A program made the position numbers and the translations under genes. Positions 5,474 to 12,498 of a stretch of DNA of 23,513 bases are shown here, piece after piece. The notes beneath the pieces are model-generated. The model ran no database searches. It worked only from the letters and a program-made list of their open reading frames with translations, and was not told where the DNA came from. Source of the DNA: a virus; IMG/VR virus record IMGVR_UViG_3300029319_000526, positions 1-23,513 of that record; one strand, written 5' to 3'. The first letter of the stretch is position 1. Each line of letters begins with the position of its first letter.

Positions 5474-5664
5474 CAGATGCCGTCAGTTGACTGCAAATTC
5501 TGATATTTAAGAGCTAAACCAGTAAATAAACCATGTTGAGGGTGACTGATTTGGTCACGACCATCAAGAAAAAACAACTCCTCAAGCCAAAGCGTTCTCG
5601 CTGCCATGGCTTGCACGTCTTGCGCGCCAGGCTTGTTGGGAATCATCGGATCAGGCCGTTCCAT
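5473..5664 (-). CDS. 63-residue hypothetical protein, cyanophage type
   Basis: The ATG at 5664 overlaps the preceding stop (TGATG); TTG and GTG codons just upstream are less likely. The sequence has MERPDPMIPNKPGAQDVQAM, then a helix AARTLWLEELFFLDGRD and the motif HPQHGLFTGL. I recall similar short proteins in marine cyanophages, where no function is assigned. It has no signal or membrane segment. It is coupled on both sides, between the DUF7936-like and the 41-residue basic proteins, near the fibre genes. Confidence 0.6.
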   Translation of the reverse strand: MERPDPMIPNKPGAQDVQAMAARTLWLEELFFLDGRDQISHPQHGLFTGLALKYQNLQSTDGI

Positions 5665-5987
5665 CACCAAGGAGTCCCCGTGCCTTTGATCGGAGTGCGC
5701 TGTTCATCAATTTGTGCTTGAAGCGCAGCTTGAATCTCAGCAACCTTTTCCGCACCACCAAGTTTGTCTTGCGCCCAGCCGATGCAAGTGTTAGCCGTCA
5801 AATCTCCATAAGCAATGATGTCATCGCCTTCAGCAGGTGCATCAAGGCCGATGCTGCCATAGGCTCCAGCAGAGTAAGTGCCGTCGCTTGCGTTCACAGA
5901 GTAGTGAACAACGCTCACAATCCCGTCTGCAAGGGTTCTTTCAAGAGTGTTGACGGCCCAGGTGAACGTGGTGGTTGGGGTAGACAT
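5664..5987 (-). CDS. DUF7936-like cyanophage protein
   Basis: A 107-residue protein. The N-terminal beta hairpin TFTWAVNTLERTLADGIVSV, then VHYSVNASDGTYSAGAYGSI, then ANTCIGWAQDKLG and a C-terminal helix AEIQAALQAQIDEQRTP ending in GTPW, match my memory of a small family found in many marine cyanophages (annotated DUF7936). The function is unknown; its place next to the fibre genes suggests a virion or assembly role. It starts 35 bases after the large fibre gene and overlaps the next gene (TGATG). The Shine-Dalgarno is weak. Confidence 0.7.
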   Translation of the reverse strand: MSTPTTTFTWAVNTLERTLADGIVSVVHYSVNASDGTYSAGAYGSIGLDAPAEGDDIIAYGDLTANTCIGWAQDKLGGAEKVAEIQAALQAQIDEQRTPIKGTGTPW

Positions 5988-6022
5988 CGGAAGTGTCGTG
6001 ATGGAGCAAGTTTAAATGCTGA

Positions 6023-8845
6023 TTAGCAAGCCATCAGCACGCAAGGCACGCAATAGCTGCCGTCAGCATAAGTAGTTGAAACCGTCGTGCTGGTTACTTT
6101 GGCAATCGTCTTGGAACGCACGATGTCATCATCTTGAGGTTTGGCAGTGCCATCACCAGCGGACATCAGAAGATCACCGCGTGCAACTGTGGTGCCCTGA
6201 GCAATACGGATAACAAAGTCACCCGTCATCGCGCAGTAGAAATCGTTGGTGTAGGTGTCATCGTCATCGTCCCAAGCTTGGAAAACACCTGCAACGTTTC
6301 GATCACCTTCTACATCGCTCACCTTCATACGGTTAAGTTGTTCATTGTCTTCCACACTTGCCTCAACGGCAGGAACTTTTACATCACCAACATTAACTCC
6401 TTCAGGTAATTCATCTTCTTCAGTATAAAGAACTGCTGCCTGCGCTCCATATTGCCACTCACACATCTCATCGAGGTTGCTCAGTACCGAGCCACGAAGA
6501 ATTTCAGTGCGTTCAGCACCGTTTGCTAATTGCGACCATCGAGTGAGGTGAGCACCATTTAGAGAAACGGTACTTCCAGACACACTGATGTCACCTTCTT
6601 CTGTGTTGTCTTGGAGGAATTTAACAAGCTTGCCGTCACTAGACAATCTGTTAACATCTAGAACTATATTGTTATTTCTTGTTAAACTGGTAAGCGCGTC
6701 GTTGACACGAAGAGTGCCGTCAATTTGAGCATTGCCTGCGACAAATAAGTCGGAATAATCGCTAAAACGAGTTCCAACTGTTGCTCTAGCTGCTGATGTT
6801 GTGGCAACACCGCCCGAAGGTTTTACATAAGAAGTAGCTGCACTTTCTGTTTGAATTTGCACTCCCCATAGACTCCAGTTACCATCTATACCTCCGAAGT
6901 CAATAAATCTACCACTTGTAGGTACTAACGAAGTGAAGACAAAACGTTGCCAAGAAGTTGTAACTGTAATGCTTCCAGCTTGATCGTCACCTAAATCTAC
7001 ATTAATTGATTGACTGGAACCACTTTCACTCTTAGCGTAAAATGAAAGCGTGTAGGCCGTTGAATTAAGATTTACGCTACTTGAAACTTGACTAAATCTG
7101 CTTTGTGCTGGTGTCGATCCAGCGGTGAATTTACTTGCAGTTTTTGTTCCATCTGGAGCGATAGAAGCATTTGCTGCCCAAGTACCAGTTCCAGCAGTAT
7201 CGTTTGTTGTGGGAGTGGCGCTTGTAAAGTAATTTGTAACTGGCGGTTCTGTTACGACAGACGGATCAGTTTGTGATCCGAGCGTAATGCGAGCAAGGCT
7301 ATCAATTCTCATCCGCTCAGTCGGACTTGCCGCACCATCCGCTGTGGTCATGAACGCTAAATGCGTTGGAAGATCATTGCTTCCAGGGGTGCCATCAATC
7401 TTGGCGCGGATGATTGCGCCTCTGCTGTTTACATCAGTTCCATCGTTACCTGCAAAAACAATATCACCAAGAATGTCACTTGAGCCAACAGAACCGCTGC
7501 CTCTAGATTTGCCAAGAATTAACTGAGGTCCATCGACCGCTGATTGATTTTGGTGTAGCGACAATGATGCCTTTGCTGAAGTGTTTCCTTCAATCTGCAA
7601 CTGCGACTCTTGAAAGATATCGTTACTGGTAGACGTACCAATCAACAGCCTGCCTGCGCCATCGAGGCGCATCTTTTGACCGTCCGCTCGACCAAAAATA
7701 TGCTGGTCAGCGTTATTGATAATATCGATAAACGAAGATGATCCACGATCGTAGTGATTTAAAGTGTTCTCTGTATCGCCGCTGCCTGGGAAAAACTCGA
7801 ATCCTTCGTCACCAGCATCTGAAACAACGAGTGCTCTTTGAGGCGACGTTGTGCCAATTCCACAGCGGCCTGAGCTGTCGATCGTAAATCTGTCAGCAGC
7901 GTTTGTCCTAATGGTGAGACTGTCGTCTACATGGCTGTACTTAATTTGACCGACATTATCGTCAGCAGCATCGCCAAAGAAAATATCGCCGCGTCCATTA
8001 TTAGGGCTGAGAATCCCTAATCCACCAGAGGTTGTAGTGCTAGTCAGCGTGAGTTGTTTGGTGGAATCTAATGCCGACGTACCACCAATGACCATCTGGC
8101 CTGAGCTATTTATGCGCGCAGCTTCGCTTGCAGCGGTGGCAAAACGCAAAGCCCTTGTGTTGTGGCTGTAATGGATATATCCGTCATATTCATCAGTGCC
8201 AGACGTTGCATCTGAGAAGTAAATAAAACCAGAGCTAGTTGTTCCGGAACGGAGTGTAATGCCACAGTTACCGGTGTCTGCAATAGTTAAATTGTCGGCA
8301 TTAGCATGGCCCTCAGTCGTCGTACCAACCAACAGCCTGCCCGAGCTGTCGATGCGCAGCCGCTCGGCATTTCCTGTGCCCAGAGCCATATAGTTAGAAC
8401 TGTGGACATAAATCAAATACCCTTCTGCTACAGCACTGCCACTCGTGCCATCGGCAAAAAACAATGATCCTTGACTGCCCGTTCCAGTAGCAATGGTTAT
8501 CCCATTATCTCCTGTGCTGCCTACTACAAGATTGTCTGCTGAAGCGTTATAAGAAGAAGGAGAAGAGTTGTTGATCCCGACATTTCCCGAGCTATCAATA
8601 AACAACCTGCTTGTTCCACCAGTAACCAGCGCAAGTTGGTCTGTGCCAGGGCGGTAAATGCCGGTATTTTTGTCGTTATCAAACGAAAAAGCAGGCGTAG
8701 CAGCAGCACCATCACCTGCATTCTCAAGCAAATCTGCAATCGTTACTTTCTTCGTCGTATCAGCACCGACATCAACAATCGGCAATACGTCAGAACTAGC
8801 GGGATCGGTCAGTGCCGTCAGTTCGGTGATTTTGACGTTTGCCAC
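6023..8845 (-). CDS. large modular tail fibre protein
   Basis: A 940-residue protein. Residues 1-50 (KITELTALTDPASSDVLPIVD) are a likely attachment segment also seen in the neighbouring 388-residue fibre. Residues 51-91 hold FSFDNDKNTGIY and LALVTGGTSRLFIDSSG. A repeated R-x-R/F-ID/NSSG-x-x-x-IG motif appears near 80, 162, 243, 319, 392 and 511, spaced about 73-119, marking beta-rich shaft modules. Residues ~535-680 read like a jelly-roll, carbohydrate-binding-type domain (YTLSFYAKSESGSSQSINVD, WQRFVFTS, WSLWGVQIQ). Residues ~695-940 form a distinct end with an acidic DDDDD run, GDFVIRIAQGTTVARGDLLM and the Cys-rich tip YCVPCVLMAC. That end resembles a trimerising/chaperone tip, possibly Peptidase_G2-like, but this is uncertain. 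The role is host recognition. Confidence 0.8.
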   Translation of the reverse strand: MANVKITELTALTDPASSDVLPIVDVGADTTKKVTIADLLENAGDGAAATPAFSFDNDKNTGIYRPGTDQLALVTGGTSRLFIDSSGNVGINNSSPSSYNASADNLVVGSTGDNGITIATGTGSQGSLFFADGTSGSAVAEGYLIYVHSSNYMALGTGNAERLRIDSSGRLLVGTTTEGHANADNLTIADTGNCGITLRSGTTSSGFIYFSDATSGTDEYDGYIHYSHNTRALRFATAASEAARINSSGQMVIGGTSALDSTKQLTLTSTTTSGGLGILSPNNGRGDIFFGDAADDNVGQIKYSHVDDSLTIRTNAADRFTIDSSGRCGIGTTSPQRALVVSDAGDEGFEFFPGSGDTENTLNHYDRGSSSFIDIINNADQHIFGRADGQKMRLDGAGRLLIGTSTSNDIFQESQLQIEGNTSAKASLSLHQNQSAVDGPQLILGKSRGSGSVGSSDILGDIVFAGNDGTDVNSRGAIIRAKIDGTPGSNDLPTHLAFMTTADGAASPTERMRIDSLARITLGSQTDPSVVTEPPVTNYFTSATPTTNDTAGTGTWAANASIAPDGTKTASKFTAGSTPAQSRFSQVSSSVNLNSTAYTLSFYAKSESGSSQSINVDLGDDQAGSITVTTSWQRFVFTSLVPTSGRFIDFGGIDGNWSLWGVQIQTESAATSYVKPSGGVATTSAARATVGTRFSDYSDLFVAGNAQIDGTLRVNDALTSLTRNNNIVLDVNRLSSDGKLVKFLQDNTEEGDISVSGSTVSLNGAHLTRWSQLANGAERTEILRGSVLSNLDEMCEWQYGAQAAVLYTEEDELPEGVNVGDVKVPAVEASVEDNEQLNRMKVSDVEGDRNVAGVFQAWDDDDDTYTNDFYCAMTGDFVIRIAQGTTVARGDLLMSAGDGTAKPQDDDIVRSKTIAKVTSTTVSTTYADGSYCVPCVLMAC
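7277..8608 (-). repeat. degenerate shaft repeats in the large fibre gene
   Basis: Six copies of a motif of the form R(L/M/F)xI(D/N)SSGxxxIG are encoded here, with intervals of about 73-119 residues. Some copies are still alike in DNA: the plus-strand stretches near 7634 and 8321 both read CGTACCAA(T/C)CAACAGCCTGCC. The modules are probably individual segments of a trimeric shaft that change number by recombination. Confidence 0.7.
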
Positions 8846-8891
8846 GGCTTAACACTGAGAACTGCGTCTTTGCAGTCTACCGTTCATGCCG

Positions 8892-10058
8892 TCAAGTGCT
8901 CATCAACCCATGACGTTGCAATGCGTCAATCAACGCCTCAACCTTTGCTTCAAGCGTCACGCAATACTGCAGCAACTCAGCATTTGTCGGTGATGCAGCG
9001 TTAGCAATGCTGTTTGCATCAGCAGCCGTAGGCAAAGTCCCAGTCGTTGCAGTTGTGTTGATGTCCGTGATTGCCGTTGCTTGCGTTGCAGGAGTCGCGC
9101 CAAAGAACCCAATCGCGTTGGCACTAACCTCAACCTGCGTCGTCAGCGTTCCAGCAGTCTGAACCTGTAGCCGAAGCTTGCCGTCTTCTGTCGTGTCACT
9201 TGCGTCAGCAATGACAGCTTGGATCGCTGCATAATCAATCGGCCGTTGAGCTTGCGTGCCATCATCGTTATTTCCTCTGAAATACAGAGTGCTCAGAATG
9301 TCGTCGTCTTGACCAACAGCATTGTTCCGATGGCGGTACATCCTAATGTCCGCACCAGACGCAGCATCATCGTTGGCACATTCAAGCCGAACCGCTTCAG
9401 TGCTTGCATCAGTGATGTGCAGCGGTGATTCAGGCGCAATCTCATTGATGCCGACCTTGCTTTCCTGCAGGCGTATAACAGTTGATGCTGAACCTGCTTT
9501 AGTTACTACAAAATCAAGTCGGCCATCCTCGCTGCCGCTGCTTGCGTCAGCAATGCTGCTGGTGATTTCTGCGTAAGATTGTGGGTTACCAGCATCATCT
9601 TCACCCCGAAACTCAAGCGTTCCGAGGACATCATCGTCAGCAGGTGATGCAGAGTTGCGATAGAAAACAACGTTAGGTCCTTCAAGTGCTCCAGCTTCGC
9701 TGTTTTCAATAATTACATCATCACCAGTCGTAGATTTAAACGTGTGCAGTTGTGCAGTTGCCGTTCCACTGCCAACTTGAAAACCTGTAGTTGTGAACTT
9801 TGAGTTCAGCGTATCCCCTGTGCTAATCGCAATCTCGTCTTCAGCACTGCGGAAGAATCCAGTGGCGTCACTGTCAGCAGTAAAACCAAGCGATGGAGCA
9901 GTAACAGTGCCAGCCGGAATTTCGGTCAGCAGCGTGTCATACCTGATTTTTTTGTTCTTGTCGGCACTGTTGGATTCTGAAGTGTCAAGCACCAGAAACT
10001 CATCGTCTGATGCAGGCGCTGTCAGCTCAGTAAGGGCAGATAATTTACGATCAGTCAT
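8892..10058 (-). CDS. tail fibre protein with internal duplication
   Basis: A 388-residue protein. The N-terminus KLSALTELTAPASDDEFLVL parallels the large fibre's start, followed by a related linker (PSLGFTADSDATGFFRS). Residues 131-196 and 240-306 are two copies of one module: YRNxA..DDDxLxTLxFRGxxDDG, then IADAS..(S/T)EDG+L and xAG. The end has GFFGATPATQAT, a polar linker and a helix LLQYCVTLEAKVEALIDALQ likely to form a trimeric coiled coil. This is typical of marine phage fibres. The start overlaps the stop of the S74 fibre gene (TGATG). It lies 46 bases ahead of the large fibre gene, with nothing evident in that gap. Confidence 0.75.
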   Translation of the reverse strand: MTDRKLSALTELTAPASDDEFLVLDTSESNSADKNKKIRYDTLLTEIPAGTVTAPSLGFTADSDATGFFRSAEDEIAISTGDTLNSKFTTTGFQVGSGTATAQLHTFKSTTGDDVIIENSEAGALEGPNVVFYRNSASPADDDVLGTLEFRGEDDAGNPQSYAEITSSIADASSGSEDGRLDFVVTKAGSASTVIRLQESKVGINEIAPESPLHITDASTEAVRLECANDDAASGADIRMYRHRNNAVGQDDDILSTLYFRGNNDDGTQAQRPIDYAAIQAVIADASDTTEDGKLRLQVQTAGTLTTQVEVSANAIGFFGATPATQATAITDINTTATTGTLPTAADANSIANAASPTNAELLQYCVTLEAKVEALIDALQRHGLMST

Positions 10059-11035
10059 CAGTTGCCAGCCTCCAGTGCAGCGACTTTGGTTTCAAGAGTT
10101 TCGATGCGATCCATCGCTTCTTGCAAGGCTTTGACGGCTTTCATATACAAAACAGAGTAAGACACTGTTTTTGTCGTTGTACCGAGGCTGTTGCCGTCAG
10201 CATCTTCATCGTTTGATTCTTTGACAAGCCCTGGCGATACAGCTTCAAGCTCTTGGGCAATTACACCAATTTGCGTGTGAGTTGCGTAGCCAGTGCTGGA
10301 CTTGAAGTTGTAGTTTCTAACCCGAACATCTTTGATGTCATTCCACTGCGAACCAGCGTCAACAATGTTTTCTTTTAACTTGCTGTCTGAAATCGCTCCG
10401 TAGCTGTTGTTGGTGTTTTGCAAGTCGCCATCGCCTTTAACCCTTGCTTCACCGCTGCCGCCAAGCACCTGTAGCACGCTGTTGCCATCTGCAGTGTTTC
10501 TACCAAGCTTATGGACCGAATCATCGCTGATTGTGTAACCGCTTGTTCCTACTGCAGGCGAGCCATTGGTGATGTTACCGCTTGCGATGTCTAAATTACC
10601 AGTCGTTTTGATGTTGCCAGCAACGTGCAAAGATTCGGTGGGTGTGTTTTCGCCGATGCCTACCTTTCCAGCACTATCAATAACCAAACGATTTGTGCCG
10701 CCAGTGACGAGGGCTAGCTTGTTGGTATCACTTAACTGAAGCCCAGTATCCTTGTCAGTATCAAAGGCAAGGCCAGGAGTTGCTGAGGTTCCAGGCTGAA
10801 TATATGTTGGACCGTTGATTTCCCTTATGTCAATCCAGTTGTTATTTGCTACATTCCGTTGCTTTAGCAGTGGCCTTGGGCTGTTGTCAGTGTCTATCCA
10901 ATACTGATACGCAAATGTCGTTCCAGGTTCGCTTGCGCTGCTGTTCTGGCTGACAATCGCCGCTAGAGCATTGTTGAGGTCTGCCCTGAAGCTGCTACCG
11001 CTTTGATTGGCAAGATTATAGTCGTGTGTTGCCAT
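10058..11035 (-). CDS. tail fibre with C-terminal S74 intramolecular chaperone
   Basis: A 325-residue protein. The N-terminus DYNLANQSGSSFRADLNNAL followed by YQYWIDTDNSPRPLLKQRN is a recurrent fibre start in marine phages, probably the tail-attachment part. Residues 87-127 hold FDTDKDTG and LALVTGGTNRLVIDSAG, shared with the large fibre. Residues 216-325 are a Peptidase_S74 domain: SDSKLKENI gives the Ser216/Lys221 dyad with the S+5 spacing of endosialidase-type chaperones, then IGVIAQELEAV, and a C-terminal coiled coil (ALQEAMDRIETLETKVAALE). In known members this domain trimerises the fibre and then cleaves itself off before the Ser. The gene starts two bases after the J C-terminal gene. 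Confidence 0.88.
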   Translation of the reverse strand: MATHDYNLANQSGSSFRADLNNALAAIVSQNSSASEPGTTFAYQYWIDTDNSPRPLLKQRNVANNNWIDIREINGPTYIQPGTSATPGLAFDTDKDTGLQLSDTNKLALVTGGTNRLVIDSAGKVGIGENTPTESLHVAGNIKTTGNLDIASGNITNGSPAVGTSGYTISDDSVHKLGRNTADGNSVLQVLGGSGEARVKGDGDLQNTNNSYGAISDSKLKENIVDAGSQWNDIKDVRVRNYNFKSSTGYATHTQIGVIAQELEAVSPGLVKESNDEDADGNSLGTTTKTVSYSVLYMKAVKALQEAMDRIETLETKVAALEAGN

Positions 11036-11037
11036 CG

Positions 11038-12498
11038 TTAGGTTTGCTCAGAGCCGAAGCCCGCTGCCACGTACTGGAAATTGCGATCCACCGAAGAATT
11101 GCTGGAATCCTTGAAGTGAACCGTGAAACCAGTGCGGGTCACGGATGTCACTTCATAGTAGTCCCCACTGCGTAGATTGAAAGCCGTGATGCCAACAGTA
11201 GGCGCTTCATAGAACGCATTTGTAAATGTCACTGCCTTCGCTGCCGCTCCAGACTCAATCAACAGGCTGTTCTCAGTCCGTGCAGGGATTGACAACGAAA
11301 CACCCAGCTCATCAATCAACGGGGTCTGAGAATCGCTGTCCGACTCAAGCACTGCTTTGAACTGAAATGTCCTAGCGACAAACGAGTTGCGATTCAAAAC
11401 CCTCCAATCGCCAAACGTGACGGGCAGCTCTTGCCGCAGCTTGTTGCCATCTTCTAGCAATAAAAAATCAGAGTCTTCTAGCTGAACTGTGCCTATCGCC
11501 CGAGCTTCATCGCTGGCCCGAAAATAAACGGCAGCGTTAGTGTCTTCTGCTAAGTAAGAACCAAAATCAGGCCAAGTATCAATTAACTCGACACGGCTGT
11601 CGATCAAATCATTCGGAGTCAAGCTCAGATTTCCCAAAATCTCACTCAGCGTTACTTCAAATTTGCCGCCAAGATCAACGATCGTGCTGAACTCATATTC
11701 GCCGGAACGCCCGCGCGTGCCAATAAAATCGATCTCACTTAGGTCATCAATATTGCCTGTAACTTCACTCTCCCACAACGCATCTCCGTCTAAAACTAAA
11801 CCGTTATAAACGTCGCTATAAAAAACTCCGCGAGTGAAACTGCCACTGCTAAATGGCGAGGTTGTTGTCTCTTCACGGATGTCAATCACCGTGCGCCTTG
11901 GCGTAGCGTCGGGAATGTTGACAAGCGCAGTAACTGCAGTGCTGCTTCTCCTTCTGCTTACATCGTCCTTGAGTTTAATGATGTATTCACCATTCAAAAG
12001 CGGCACAGTGACTGCACTTACTGCAACTGGCACTTCAGCAAGCTTGACCGAACCGGCAAACGTTCCAGTGCCATCTGTTTTTCTTGAGTGCCTAACGAGA
12101 GCAACGAGATTGTTTAGCCTTTGAGCAACTGGAGGGGTCCACTTAAGAACAGCCTGCTTGTCATCAATAGGGCTGACTGTAAGGTCAGAGATGTTAGGAA
12201 CAAGGTCCGAAAGATCTGGTACTATCGCTGCAACTTTTGCGCGGCGAGATTTCTTCGGTTCTGCATCTCCAATTCTTATCCCAACGGCTCTAACTTGAAC
12301 CTCAAGCGTCCTACCAGGCTTCAGCCCTTCAATCTCAAAAGTAGTTGCTGTCGTTTCAAACTTCTTAAATGTTCCGCCGTCGATGCGGTAGCGGCCTTCA
12401 AAAGATGCAGTGAAGCCACCCTCACCTCTTGACCACGAGGCTACTGCGCGATTAGTAACGCCACCATCCTTGTCGATCCGCTGAAATTCAATCGGCAT
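11038..12498 (-). CDS. J: C-terminal half of a split J-type host-specificity protein (FnIII and lectin-like)
   Basis: A 486-residue protein that continues the J-type tip protein encoded just upstream. Residues ~1-90 and ~95-195 look like two fibronectin type III domains (FTASFEGRYRIDGG, LKPGRTLEVQVRAVG; QAVLKWTPPV). A middle beta-rich segment follows (WESEVTGNIDDLSEIDFIGT, FGDWRVLNRNSFVARTFQF). The last 76 residues (411-486), with VTFTNAFYEAPTVGITAFNL, VTRTGFTVHFKD and FQYVAAGFG, have the pattern of an H-type lectin-like sandwich and may contact the host surface. The start overlaps the stop of the J N-terminal gene (TGATG), and the two lengths (720+486) add up to about the size of lambda J (1132). 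Confidence 0.75.
   Translation of the reverse strand: MPIEFQRIDKDGGVTNRAVASWSRGEGGFTASFEGRYRIDGGTFKKFETTATTFEIEGLKPGRTLEVQVRAVGIRIGDAEPKKSRRAKVAAIVPDLSDLVPNISDLTVSPIDDKQAVLKWTPPVAQRLNNLVALVRHSRKTDGTGTFAGSVKLAEVPVAVSAVTVPLLNGEYIIKLKDDVSRRRSSTAVTALVNIPDATPRRTVIDIREETTTSPFSSGSFTRGVFYSDVYNGLVLDGDALWESEVTGNIDDLSEIDFIGTRGRSGEYEFSTIVDLGGKFEVTLSEILGNLSLTPNDLIDSRVELIDTWPDFGSYLAEDTNAAVYFRASDEARAIGTVQLEDSDFLLLEDGNKLRQELPVTFGDWRVLNRNSFVARTFQFKAVLESDSDSQTPLIDELGVSLSIPARTENSLLIESGAAAKAVTFTNAFYEAPTVGITAFNLRSGDYYEVTSVTRTGFTVHFKDSSNSSVDRNFQYVAAGFGSEQT

Noticed and set aside
7277-8608. Repeats in the fibre gene as a CRISPR-like array
   Set aside because: Copies are degenerate, coding and unevenly spaced; they encode protein shaft modules.
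8850-8885. Small hairpin (ACTGC/GCAGT) between the two fibre genes
   Set aside because: Five-base stem and no T-run; likely chance.
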